Shown: positions 46,357 to 56,769 of the stretch, piece by piece | Layout of the letters: each line of letters starts with the position of its first letter | How positions within the stretch are numbered: position 1 is the stretch's first letter | Origin: Plasmodiophora brassicae | Taxonomy: Eukaryota > Endomyxa > Phytomyxea > Plasmodiophorida > Plasmodiophoridae | Direction of reading: 5' to 3' | Length of the DNA stretch: 64,000 nt | NCBI GenBank assembly: GCA_039704465.1 | Contig: JASFAU010000003.1 | Span: 1,674,001 to 1,738,000, forward strand | Notes under the pieces: generated by a model | Told to the model about the DNA's origin: nothing | The model's input: only the letters and a program-made list of their open reading frames with translations | The model's database searches: none | Position numbers and translations under genes: made by a program

Positions 46357-48667
46357 GGATCGCGAACGACCAGGTGGAGATGTTCGCCGCCCAGGCCGCC
46401 AGTTGCATTTGCCGTCGTCGCCTGGCCTGGCTGTCGGAATCCACCTGCCTGCAGGCCCTGGACCGGGTCAGCGATCGCATCGCGGCGGACGCGACGACGT
46501 CGACCGCGCTGCCGCATGCGCTTCGCGCCGCCATGTTCATCGTCGACGGCGACGTGACCGGCAGCGACGACCGCATCCAGGCGTTGGCCCTGTCCATCGT
46601 GTCGCGCCTCGAACGGGTCGGCGACACCGACCCGACCGGCACCGTCGTCGCCGCCCTCGAGTGCCTGCTGCGGTGCCTTCGTCATCGGCGACCGGCGGCG
46701 GCCGACGAGGCCCGGGTCGTGCACGGCGCGCGACAGGCGGCGACCCGCGTCCTGAAGACGCGGTCGTCGGTGCGGTGCGCCCTGGTCGCCGTCGTCATCC
46801 TGCGCCACGTCGTCAACGCGGAGACGGCCGCCGGCATCCTGGTCGACGTCTGCTCCCGGCTGGAGCAGTGCCTGCAGGCCAAGGACGACGACGTCGACGA
46901 CGTCCAGGTCGCGCCGGACGGGATCGCCGTCGCCGCCGATGACGACGACGACGACGACGACGATGGCAGAGGAGGGCGACCGGAGCCCGCCAACGAGACC
47001 TGCCTGATGAGCGCGATCGTCGACGTCGTCGCCGCCTGCATGGACCTGCTGCCCAGGGCGGTGCTCGTCTCGTACCTGCCCGTCCTGGCGCCGATCTTCG
47101 CCACGCTGCTCGAGGCGACCTGCGCCATGGCGAACCCGACCGACAGTAGCGGCGGGCGCCACGACCTGGTCGCGCTGGCGGAGCCGCCGCCGCCGCCGCC
47201 CACAGCGACGCAGGCGGAACGACGACGACGGTCGTCGTTCCGGGGCAACGGCGGCGACCTGCAGTCGTCGGCGGTGACCGTGGCCATTGCCGTCGCCGAC
47301 TGCTGTGCGACGGGCGTCGTGGCGCTCCGTATCGGGGCCGCCCTGCTCGTCGTCCTGCAGCACGTCCGGCAGCGGGTGCTGGACCGGATCCTGCACGACT
47401 CGCTGGCGGTGGTCGGCGCCGGCGAGGCGTCGTCATCGTCGTCGCCGGCGGCAGACGTGGCCGTCCCCGTGCACCTGGAAACGACGCTGCGCTGCATGGT
47501 CGGCCTGACGCAGATCTGGGTCGGCGCCGAGGGCCTGACGGACACGGCGCGCAGCGACCTGCGCGCCCTCGGCCTCGCCCTGGTGCGCCAGCTGGCCGAC
47601 ACGGTCGACCGGGTGCCGGCGCCGACCGTCCTGGCCAGCGCCTGGGCGCAGGGCCTGTTCGTGCAGCTGCTCGACTCCTGGTCGACGATCGTCAACGTCC
47701 TGCAGTGCCCGGACGCCGACCAGCTCCGGTCGCGCACCGTGTTCCGGGTCGTCGACCAGGTCGTGCGCGTCCACTACAACGACGGCCAGCACCAGCACGA
47801 GGACGGGGCCGTCGACGCCGCCGTCCTGCGTCGCCTGCCGGCGGCCGTGGCCCGCGTCACGCTCTGGGCGCTGCGCGACCTCGTCTACCTGCACCAGGCG
47901 CTGTTCCTCGACGAGGTCCTGCGCCTGGCGCCCTGCATCGGCCCCGGCCTGCACTGGGCCGCCGAACCCACCATCCAGCAGAGCGCCGCCGACCTCCTCC
48001 AGCAGGTCGCCCGGGTCGTGCAGCGCCCCGAATCGCTGCTGCCCGTCGTCACCGACGACGTCGTGTCCGGCCTGGTCGTCGCCCTGAACAGGTACGCGTC
48101 GGTCGGGCGCCCGCCCTGCTCTGCGCCTGACCCGATTCCCGCAGCGTGGTCGGCGCGACGCGACGCTCGGCGTGCCTGTGCATAGGGCAGTGCCTGCTGT
48201 GCCTGCAGACCTGGGCGCTGGCCTCGCCGATCGTGTCGAACGACGCCCTGGTCGACGCGTTCGTCCAGTGCCTGCCGCTGCCGGTGGGCGGCGGCGGCGG
48301 CGACGACGTCGACGTGCGACGCGAGGACAACCAGCTGCTGTGCCGGAGCCTGGCCGCCATCCTGTCGTCGTGTATCGTGCGGGCGCGGGGCGGCCCGGCA
48401 ACGGAGCCGACCCGGTCCCGGCAGCACCAGCTGGCCGTGCTGGCCGCCGGCCGCATCCCCGCCATCATGGAGGCGCTGCAGGCGGAGGGCGGTGCGGGCG
48501 CCGCCGTCCTGACCGCCTGCAAGACGCTGAAGGTCGCGTGCACGCGCGTCCTCGGCAAGGCCACGTTCGAGGTGGCCTGCCGCGAGTGGTCGCCGACGCG
48601 CGCCCCCGCCCGTGCTGCTGGCAGGCGGACGGCGGCGGGCCGGGCACCACCACCACCCGCCCAGTAA
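43493..48667 (+). CDS. HEAT-like / RhoGEF (DH) / PH / HEAT-like multidomain protein
   Basis: Three exons, 43493-45023, 45088-48091 and 48145-48667 (5058 nt, 1685 residues), with introns of 64 and 53 nt. After a short polyglutamine run come about 250 residues of alpha-helical repeats (HEAT/ARM-like, for example LRQCWSHALDLLLHEHL). The Dbl-homology domain spans about residues 276-470: VEREIVTTEESYVAGLETLM, then LADLQE, FAGVFKLYSEYVNGF and LMISPIQRIPRYLLLLQEL, the family's signature, intact. A PH domain follows (FVFSDMILWCT, FKGQLELSHTD, FGARHERDHWHAVIDDAI). The remaining 1000 residues are helical, HEAT-like, broken by low-complexity runs coded by triplet repeats. Dbl proteins activate Rho/Rac/Cdc42 GTPases. 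I know no standard family with this arrangement. Large ORFs on the opposite strand are shadows caused by very high GC. Confidence 0.82.
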
Positions 48668-48735
48668 TTACATAGAACGACGACGTGTCAATGTGTGTAT
48701 CTACTGTCCGATTCGGCGATTGCACGCCTGTCAGG

Positions 48736-49347
48736 TCACAACGCGGGCGGGGCGTTGTCGTCGGCGGCGACCGGCGCGCCCCAGATGACGTCGCTGCAGC
48801 GACGACGACGACGACGACCGGCGGCGTGCTGGCGATCGGCGCAGGAGCTGTGCGCCCCGCTCTGGACGCACCGTCGGCAGGGGCGCTGCGTGTCGCACCG
48901 CAGCTTGTGCTTCGAGCAGCGGACGCAGGCGACGCGCGTCGCGTACCGATCGTTCGTGGGCGTGCGGTCGACCGTGGCCGGACCGCTGTGCTGGAACGGG
49001 GCCGGCGCCACGCCGAACGCGATCTCGTTCCAGAGGATCGCGCGTATCTCCACGTCGTCGACGGGTGCGGGTCGTGGGCGCTTGGCGCCGGCGATCGCGA
49101 CAGGTTCAGGTCGGAGGCGCTTGCCGACCGCGCTGGGCTGGTACCAGGTGTCGGCGCCGAGTGAGCGGGCGGTGGCGCTCCAGGCGGGGAGCAGCGCGTT
49201 GCCGGCGCCCGTGTCCAGGCTGGTGAACGCGGCGCCGGGTGCGTCGACCTCGAAGACGCCGGCGCTCGCGAACGGCAGGTCAAACACGTTGGCCAGGCGA
49301 GCATCGTCGTCGCGGGCGGCCCATTCGAAGACAGCGGTGGCGTCCAT
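48736..49347 (-). CDS. Zn(II)2Cys6 binuclear-cluster transcription factor-like protein
   Basis: Single exon, 203 residues, starting at the ATG at 49347 (MDATAVFEW). The cluster is RVACVRCSKHKLRCDTQRPC followed by RRCVQSGAHSSC, giving the spacing C-x2-C-x6-C-x5-C-x2-C-x8-C at about residues 140-168, followed by a poly-arginine stretch. This is the Gal4-type DNA-binding module found mainly in fungi. Unlike most Gal4-type proteins, the cluster is near the C-terminus, and no fungal-specific middle homology domain fits in the protein. It may be a short regulator or may have more exons. No target can be predicted. Confidence 0.78.
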   Translation of the reverse strand: MDATAVFEWAARDDDARLANVFDLPFASAGVFEVDAPGAAFTSLDTGAGNALLPAWSATARSLGADTWYQPSAVGKRLRPEPVAIAGAKRPRPAPVDDVEIRAILWNEIAFGVAPAPFQHSGPATVDRTPTNDRYATRVACVRCSKHKLRCDTQRPCRRCVQSGAHSSCADRQHAAGRRRRRRCSDVIWGAPVAADDNAPPAL

Positions 49348-49479
49348 CGTAGGCAACGCGAACACACCCCCTCTAGCGACCCCCGTTTGCTAACTACTGC
49401 CCTGGGACGGCACGCACCCCACTCGAGGGTACCCGGAGAGATCTGCGCCCGCCCTGGTAACGAATCTCGTCGTACAGGC

Positions 49480-49506
49480 CGGCACACACACACACACACA
49501 CACACC
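49480..49506. repeat. CA dinucleotide microsatellite
   Basis: A perfect run of about twelve CA repeats lies between the zinc-cluster gene and EXO1. Confidence 0.9.
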
Positions 49507-49584
49507 CAGTGCCGTCGTTGTCGACTGAACGTTCCGGAACAGGCCTATGCAAACCCAGTTCGTTTAGTGCAAGGAGCGACGGCG

Positions 49585-51361
49585 TCATCGGTCGAACCGG
49601 TCCAGGGCGTCGTCGATGGCCCGGTCGACGGTGCCGCGGAACCGGTAGAACTCGAGCGCGTCGCTGACCAGGTTCAGCGGGCGCTTCGACTCGAGCAGCG
49701 CCGTGATGGACAGGTCGGCCGGGACGGACGGCGTCCAGCTGGACGACGATGCGGACGACCCCGCCGTTGCACACGCCGACCGCGCGTCGTCCCGTTCGAC
49801 AGCGGCTGGCAGGTCGTCGCCGGGCATCACCCGTTCGGCGGCGACGGGCAACGCGTGCCGAGCATCGCCAGGCGCCTCGCGTTCGCGTTCCCGTCTCGCG
49901 GGTGGGTCCAGCGCGATCGGGACACTGTGCCGGCGCCGCGCCAGGTGCCCCAGCTTGTCCAGGGACGCCGGCCGCGAGCAGGACGACGACGACGTGCGGA
50001 ACGCCTGCAGCGACACGGTCGGCAGGGACCCGCACCGCCTGGCGAGGCTGATCCGCTCCGGGCGGACGAGCCTGCTCTGGAAGGGTCGGGCGGCGGGCGG
50101 CGGGTTCGATGCCGACCGCGGCCGGGGGCACGCGAACGGGTTGTCGACCGCGGGCGACGACCGAATCACGTACGAATCCATTGGGCCATGAAGCGCGGGC
50201 GGCGAACGCACACCAGCGTCCATGACCGCCTGGGCGCGCGTCTCGAACGGCTGCAACGTGACAGGGTCGATGAGGGCGCCGGCGATCGCGCGAGCGACGT
50301 CCGGGTCGAGGTCCGGCCCGAGGAACGACGTGTCGTCGTCGAACGTCGCGGGCAGCGGTTGCAGATGGGCGAGGCGGTCGCGATCGAGGTCGAACACCCT
50401 CTGCAGCGCGATGTCAGAGCGCGGCGCGAGCCAGGAGCGCGCAGACGGCCGACCTGATGGCGGAACGTCAGCTCGGCCCTGTTGGCGGCGTCCTCGTAGT
50501 CGCGAGGGACCCGTATGCGCCCCTGCATGCGGATGCGTCTGAGCACGCGCGGCAGGGTGCGCTCGGCGAGCACGAGGCGGTGCGCGGTGCGGATGCCCAT
50601 GCCGTCGAGCGACGCCAGGTAGTCGCACCCGGACACAATGCACATCAGGCGGAACTGTTCCAGCGTCCAGCGCGACAGGTCCACGTCGGTCGTGGCGCCC
50701 AGCTGCGCCAGGCACACCTGGTCGGCATGGCCCCGGCCGTCCATCTGCCCCAGCAACGGTCAGGGACGCGCGCGCCACGAACGCGACAACGGGGTACCTT
50801 GAAGAGGACGCGTTCGACGCCGAACGCCAGCAGGTCGCTGTCTTCAGAGATGACGGCGGCAACGTGGCCGTTGGCGCTGAGCCAGGCGAGCTGGGCGTCC
50901 GCCTCGTACGGCGCGACGACGCAGGCGACCGCGGGGAACCGCTGCTGAACGGCGTCGATGACGCGTTTGGCCATCAACGGCGTCACGTCCAGGGCGGATC
51001 GGTACATCTTCTCGGCGGCGGCCGCGTTCCCCGCCGCCTCCAGCTCCAGGGCGGCGCTCAGGCACCGCTGTCGACGCTCGGCCCGGCAGTCTTCCTGGGC
51101 GCGTTTCGCGGGCAGCGGCGCGCCGTCGAAGACGAGCAGCGGGCGCACGCCGGCGTCGATCAGCATCTGGACGCGGCCGCACACGAAGTGGACGTATCCG
51201 TCGGCGCCGGCGTCGCCCTTGCAGATGGCGGCGGCCTGGGCGGACGCGCCCCGGTGCAGCCAGCAGTACGTGTCGATCGCCACGACGCTGCCGGCGTACG
51301 CCGACACGTGCACCGGGGTCGTGATCGAACGCAGCAACGGGAGCAGGCCCTGGATCCCCAT
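49585..51361 (-). CDS. EXO1: EXO1-like 5'-3' exonuclease of the FEN1/XPG family
   Basis: Three exons, 51361-50798, 50744-50454 and 50400-49585 (564 + 291 + 816 nt), give 556 residues; introns are 53 nt each. The start at 51361 gives MGIQGLLPLLRS, the invariant N-terminus. The acidic metal ligands are present: AIDTYCWLHRG, PLLVFDGAPLP, VAPYEADAQLAWL, SEDSDLLAFG and GCDYLASLDGMGI; this fits EXO1 rather than FEN1, which would be about 380 residues and end in a PCNA box. EXO1 resects ends in mismatch repair and recombination. The C-terminal third is low complexity and shorter than in animals or yeast. The gene is divergent from RPS19 across 540 bp. Confidence 0.92.
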
Positions 51362-51902
51362 CGGGCGACCACGACTCGGCGGCAGGAGTGCCACGCAAGC
51401 GGACCACGCGCGCGCCCCCCTTCCCCGTTCCCGGTCTGCGCGGCCTTATACATACCTTGTCATACTCATCGTCACAGCCGCGGTTCCCCTTCCCCGGCAC
51501 CCGCCCGACTATCGCTGTGGCATCCGACACGCGCACGTGCCGAACGTCGGCGAAGGCGGGCGAACAACATCAAATGCGCGGGACCTTCGACGGCTGCTAC
51601 TACCGGCCAGCACACACTGACGTCCATCTGGCGGCCATGTGCTGATGGCAGTCGTGATCATCGGTGCGGCAGCAAGAGGCGGGGCAGCCCGGTGCAGGGT
51701 GCGGTGCGACGCGCGCGCGCGCGCGCAAGGGACGGATATTAGGGCGCCGGCGATATAGCGCGAGCGGTCAGAGCTGCGGAGTGCGCCACGGCGTCGAGGG
51801 TCCACTGCGTCGCTAACGCTTGCTATCGAGGTACGTCCGTCGTGTCTGTGTCGGTCCGCCGGCGGGTTGGGCGGTGTCTGAACCGGCGTGTGGCTAGTCG
51901 CC
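51362..51902. promoter_or_regulatory. divergent promoter region between EXO1 and RPS19
   Basis: The 541 bp between the two starts would include both promoters. An alternating GC run (about 51712-51726) lies about 180 bp before the RPS19 start and could favour Z-DNA. I see no clear TATA box, and no recognised ribosomal-protein promoter motif. Confidence 0.4.
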
Positions 51903-52352
51903 ATGGCGGTCGGGAAGCTCGTCAAGGACGTCCCTGCGGACAAGTTCGTGCAGGCGCTGGCCGAGCACTTCAAGAAGTCGGACAAGATCAAGGTGCCGTC
52001 GTGGGCCGAGTACTGCAAGACGGCCGCGTACAAGGAGCTCCCGCCGCAGAACGCCGATTGGTACTACCTGCGAGCGGCCGCTATTGCCCGTCGCGTCTAC
52101 CTTCGTGGCGGGTCGGTCGGCGGCCTGCAGAAGGTGTACGGCGGCGCTGACCGACGGGGCGTCCGCCGGAACAAGTTCGCCCTGGCCGCCAAGGGCATCA
52201 TCCGCAACATCCTGCAGCAGCTGGAGTCCTGCGAGATCGTCCAGAAGGACGAGACCAAGAAGGGCCGGCGCGTCACCAGCAAGGGACGCCGCGAGCTCGA
52301 CACGATCGCTAGCAAGATCGAGGTCGCGTCCCAGCCTGGCATTGCCATGTAA
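51903..52352 (+). CDS. RPS19: 40S ribosomal protein S19 (eS19)
   Basis: A single uninterrupted ORF of 149 residues from the ATG at 51903. The sequence is highly typical: VKDVPADKFVQALAEHFKKS, then WYYLRAAAIARRVYLRGG, SVGGLQKVYGG and RRNKFALAAKGIIRNILQQL, with GRRVTSKGRRELDTIAS near the end. It is a eukaryote- and archaea-specific small-subunit protein that sits in the head of the 40S and is needed for 18S rRNA maturation. No intron is needed, which is unusual among the neighbours. Length matches the family. Confidence 0.98.
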   Translation: MAVGKLVKDVPADKFVQALAEHFKKSDKIKVPSWAEYCKTAAYKELPPQNADWYYLRAAAIARRVYLRGGSVGGLQKVYGGADRRGVRRNKFALAAKGIIRNILQQLESCEIVQKDETKKGRRVTSKGRRELDTIASKIEVASQPGIAM

Positions 52353-52442
52353 TTTAGTACACGTCTGACAACTGATGAGCATGCCCTGCCAACCAGGATG
52401 CACACGGTGTCGTCGTATAGCAGATGGCAATTAGGGAGGCGT

Positions 52443-52874
52443 TTAGTTCTGGACGAGTTCGAACGCGATCGCCGACAGGTCATTGTCCAGGTTCTGTTCG
52501 GCAGCCATGTCGGGGTTGTCGTCGGGGACAATGCGCCCCCATGGGTCGACGCAGAGGCGCATGTGCTCGTCGAAGATGACCGTCTTCGCATTGCGGAGGA
52601 TGATGCGGTCGCCGGGTTTGACAAGATCGACCTGGTCGCCGCGCAGCGTCAACGTGCAGCAGGCGGACGGGTCGGCGACGACGGCCTCGACGATGGCGTG
52701 ACGCGTCCCGTCCGGCCGGCGCCGATCCTGAATCGTCTTGCACGACATGACCTGGACCTTGAGATTGTACCCGGCCATCTCCGGTTCGCACGTCGACAGC
52801 GACACGAACACGGGCTTGGCCAACGCCGGCTTGCTCGCCGCCGATGCACCCTCGTCACTGACGCCTACGGCCAT
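52443..52874 (-). CDS. OB-fold protein of the At4g28440 type
   Basis: Single exon, 143 residues. It follows the plant At4g28440-like nucleic-acid-binding OB-fold protein closely: KPVFVSLSTCEPEMAGYNLK, VQVMSCKTIQDRRR, VADPSACCTLTLRGDQVDL, KPGDRIILRNAKTVIF and MRLCVDPWGRI, the strands of an OB fold. The C-terminus (LDNDLSAIAFELV) matches too. These proteins relate to the SOSS-B/hSSB1 single-strand DNA-binding fold, but their role is poorly described. The gene lies tail to tail with RPS19, only about 90 bp between the stops. Confidence 0.87.
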   Translation of the reverse strand: MAVGVSDEGASAASKPALAKPVFVSLSTCEPEMAGYNLKVQVMSCKTIQDRRRPDGTRHAIVEAVVADPSACCTLTLRGDQVDLVKPGDRIILRNAKTVIFDEHMRLCVDPWGRIVPDDNPDMAAEQNLDNDLSAIAFELVQN

Positions 52875-53242
52875 CGCGATCCACCGCCCCTGCCGAGTTG
52901 CAGCTTCGGACTAGACTGAGACAACGCGCCGGAGAATGCAGAATTTTACTGCCGCGCCGGACTACCGAAACCGTCGCCGTAAAACGCGGGGCGCCATGGT
53001 CCGCGCCACCTGGCCGCAACTGCGCCCCGATACGCTGCCAAGGTGCTGGGCGCAACTACCATAGGTGGGTGGGTCCAGGCTGAGTCCGCGAGCGATCCAC
53101 CGGGTTCCAGATTCCAAAGAGCGACGGTCGTTTCCAGATGGAGAGTGTAACGGGGGAACCCGTGGCGACCGTGCCTTAGGCCCACCTAGCTGCCAGTCAG
53201 CGTTGCTCGTAGCACGTAGAGTACAACCGCCAAGTCGTGGCG

Positions 53243-54134
53243 ATGCGGGTGGTTCGCGATGCGCTGTTCGTGTTCGCGATGGGGTGCTGTATTGCGGTCG
53301 TGGCGCTGAATTGGTCGGAGTATGGCACGTGCTCGTACCCGTTGCACGTGTGGCTGGTGGTGCACTTCTCCGCGTTCATCGCCTTGCGCGTCCTCCAGCT
53401 GGCGTTCTGTTGCGCGGTCACCTACCCAAGGTCTGGGCACACCAGCGGCCGCCGCCCTCTTGCACTTATACGGTCCTAGGTGGATATGCCAGTGGCGTAC
53501 AATGATTCGCCTGTCAGTGTTCAACGTGTGCCTTGTGTACCCGTTCATCTGGGTCTGGACGGTGGTCGGTGCGTTCTGGCTGCGGGCGTCGCATGAATGC
53601 CTGCCGACAATCACATCGGTCTACTGGTTCGTCTGCCTGCTCGTGTACACGGTCAGCTACTTGTCCATCTTCGGGCTGATCATCGGGGTCGCGCTTCGCG
53701 CCAGTGCCCCTGGCACGCTCGTCTTCTCGGCCGAATTCTACTACACGCTCCTCCGGCTTCAATCCATGGACCCCGAGCTTGACCTCGATGCAAGGTTGTG
53801 CCTCGTGTAACCGCGTGATCCAGCGTGGCTAATGTTGCCCTTGGGCAGAGCGGGGCTCACGTCTGCTCAGCTCCTGGACCTGCCCATTGAATCGTATTCA
53901 GGAACCGGCGCGGCCTGCACGATCTGCCTCATGGAACTGGAAGACGGGGCCGGTAGGGCAAACGCAGTACGCCGTATCCAGTGGCGCTGCTGACGACCCG
54001 TCGACCTAGACGTACGAAGGCTGCCGTCGTGCGATCACAAGTTCCACATTGGCTGCATCGACGAATGGCTGAGAATACGCAGCACGTGCCCCAACTGCGT
54101 CCGACAAGTGACATACAAGGCGTCAACTGTGTAG
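53243..54134 (+). CDS. membrane-anchored RING-H2 E3 ligase-like protein
   Basis: Four exons, 53243-53430, 53480-53794, 53849-53952 and 54010-54134, total 732 nt (243 residues); introns are 49-57 nt. The ATG at 53243 opens a protein with about four membrane segments (for example [16 protein letters not shown] and [18 protein letters not shown]). The C-terminal RING-H2 domain is split between exons 3 and 4: [10 protein letters not shown], then [17 protein letters not shown] and TCPNC, giving all eight zinc ligands in the order C-C-C-H-H-C-C-C. Such proteins are membrane ubiquitin ligases of the secretory or endolysosomal pathway. The substrate cannot be inferred. A short GA microsatellite lies about 100 bp after the stop. 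Confidence 0.88.
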
Positions 54135-54237
54135 CAATGGGACCAGACGAACGTGCCATGGTCACAATAATGTGGGAATCGAATCGGTTAATTTATTCAC
54201 ATGATTCGCCAGATTGGACACTGACTGCAACTCGGGT

Positions 54238-54253
54238 AGAGAGAGAGAGAGAT
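54238..54253. repeat. GA dinucleotide microsatellite
   Basis: A perfect short GA/AG run between the RING-H2 gene and the HMG-CoA reductase stop. Confidence 0.8.
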
Positions 54254-54264
54254 AGGCCCCGTCT

Positions 54265-56769
54265 TCACTGAGAGCGCTCGGACGTTGAGGAGCGGGGTGT
54301 CAGGTCCCCGCTCATAACCGTTTGGCCATAGTACTGCCGCAGGTGCCGGGACGCCTTCAGCAGGAGTTCGACATCGAACGGTATCTCATCGGCGTGGCCC
54401 TGCTCGATGATGGCAAGACGTTTCCCCATGCAGAGCGAGTCGACCGCGTCGCGGTATCGGGCCAGCGACTTTGCTGAATGCTGGAGCCTTCGCGCGTCCA
54501 GGAAGGCCTTGTAGATGTTCGGCACCCGTTCGTCCCCCTGGTCACGGTCGAACCTCGAGCAATCGTGTGCAAACATGGCCTCGAACTCGAAAAACTCCCC
54601 GACTCGGTGCAGGAGGTCGATGCGCTGAGCGGTCAGCGTTGTCGGATCCATGGCCAGAGCGTCGCACAGCAGGAAGAACGACGCTGGCCAGCGCTTGGAA
54701 TGCCCCGACGACATGAACGCGTTGAGCAGGTCGACGTCTGACGACGCGTCCGCTATCGACACTGAGAACAGCGGCTTGCGGGCAACGCATTCGATCATTG
54801 CACGAAGCTCGCCTTTCAGTGACGAGACCATCAGCGTCGTCTTGTGCACCCACTGCTCAATGGAGCACAGGAACATCTGCTCGAGCATGACGAGCAGAGG
54901 GAGGCCGAGTGCGAGGCCCGGCGGGTACTCGGCCTTGTCCATCTTCCGGAACAGGTCACGAGGAGCGACCGCCGGCGTCGCGAGCATCGCTTGAAGGACG
55001 GCGCCTGTCTTCGCCGGCCAGTTCTGCATCAGGTTGTGCGAGATGAGATTGAACGCAACGCACGCGAGCTTCAGCTTGTTCAGCAGGTGAACGTTCTCCC
55101 GCGGGGTGTTCTTGGACGCGAGCCGAATCATGTCAATGTTGTCGTAGACGGTGCTGATCCAGGCGGCATCCTTGCCGCTTCCGAGCAGCGCCTCTTGAAG
55201 CGGGTGCGCTTCGACGCCCCGTTTCAAGAACATGTGGACGGGCTGGCGCGCGCCAAGCGTCGGCACGACAACGTTGAGCTTCACGGTGAACCCAGTTGAC
55301 GCGTCAACCTGCAGATGGAACGTCGATGGCTGCGCTCGTCGCTCCGACGTCTTCGATGCAGGCAGCGACACTTCGGTCATCAGGCGATGCGCTTCCAGGT
55401 ACTCTGTGGCGACAGCCAGCGACACCATGTTCCGGCGCGTCATGTAGGTGGCAACTTCAGGGACCAGGTCACTGGCGGCACCAGCTGCCACTGCGATGTT
55501 ACGAGCATGAAGCGACATGTGCCCACGCTGGATGCCTTCGACCGCCAGTGCTCGTAGAGCGGCAAAGTTCTGCGCCAGCCCGACCGAGACGATGATCTGG
55601 GCCAGGTCAGCCGACGAGGGCCCACCGAGAAGCTCCATCGTGAAACGGTATACTGGATGCGTATGCAGGGCACCGCCCTTGACGCCAACGGCAATCGGCA
55701 TCTCAATCGACCCGACCAGAGCGTCGCCATCCAGCGCGTACGACGTTATGGACCCGTAGTACCCGTTGCGGCAGGCCCACGAATGCGCCGACGCTTCGAT
55801 GGCCCTCCAGTCTTGACCCGTCGCGACAGCAACCGCATCGATCCCGTTCATGATGCCCTTGTTGTGCGTTGCCGCCCGGAACGGGTCCGATTCGGCGAAC
55901 TCGTACGCCTCGACAATGAGCTTGGCGACAGTCGCCCCGTGAACGCCCTTCCAGGACAGCGCGTCGAACGGGATCCGAAACGACGACGACGCCCGTCGCT
56001 CCAGGCACATATTCGACAGGATACGCAGCGCAGCACGCCCGCCGACAAGCTCGACAATGGCAGGGGCGACACCTTCGGCGACCGTATTGACGACGTTAGC
56101 GCCCATGCTCTCGCAGACGTCCATCTGGATGTGCACGACGAGGAACGCCTCCGACAGCGTGCGCTTCTCCACGACGCGAGGGACGATGTCGATGACGCCC
56201 CCGCCCCGAGCCTGCATCGACGCACAGAACGCGTTGGCCGCACTGATCAGGGTGTCCCGGTTCTTGTTCACGATCTGGCAAGCGGTCATGACATCGGGCA
56301 GGTCGACGATCTGCACCTGGACATCAAGAACCAGTTAGCCCCATTGCCAGGCAGGAGAGCACATGGGCACACGTGTCGATACCTGGCCGGTCATGATGCT
56401 TCGCGTGGACTGGGCGCTGAATCCTCCATGGGCAGCGATGAGTTTGGCGGCGCCAGACGCGGCAGCGATGACGGAGGGTTCCTCGATGGCCATCGGGACG
56501 ACGTAGTGCGTGTCGTTGATGATGAACGTCGGAGCAACGCCAAGCGGAACACCGAGCGTGCCGATGCAGTTCTCGATCATGACGTCGGCGAGCGGACCCG
56601 TCAGGCCACCGCCGTCCAGCGAGGTCGGATCGATACCCGGGAACACCAGCGCCAGCTGATCCTGCCTTTCATGCAGGGTCTTGTTGAAATACCCGGACCA
56701 GACAGCCAGTCGCTCCTTGTGGCCGTTCACACGCTTGCCGTTCTCGCCCGTCGCCAGCGTCTTCGTCAT
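54265..56769 (-). CDS. class II HMG-CoA reductase with a large extra C-terminal region
   Basis: Two exons, 56769-56383 and 56316-54265 (387 + 2052 nt), give 812 residues; the intron is 66 nt. The first half is a full class II (bacterial-type) HMG-CoA reductase: ENCIGTLGVPLGVA, HYVVPMAIEEPSVIAAAS, then THNKGIMNGIDAVAVATGQD, with HMSLHARN carrying the catalytic His; Glu, Lys, Asp and His positions are all present. There is no membrane domain, unlike the class I enzyme used by most fungi and animals. After about residue 430, where class II enzymes normally stop, another 380 residues follow, all in one open frame and well behaved, but I do not recognise a domain (landmarks: WISTVYDNIDMIRLASK, NLISHNLMQNWPA, YKAFLDARRLQHSA). 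It reduces HMG-CoA to mevalonate or runs in reverse. The gene was probably gained by transfer from bacteria; that is an inference. Confidence 0.93.

Noticed and set aside
44402..46642. 746-codon minus-strand open frame opposite the RhoGEF gene
   Set aside because: It lies antisense to the coherent DH/PH protein, is low complexity (Arg, Asp, Ser rich), and is expected from codon bias at very high GC.
49480..49506. CRISPR-like or regulatory repeat
   Set aside because: A plain CA microsatellite; no spaced direct repeats typical of CRISPR occur in the window.
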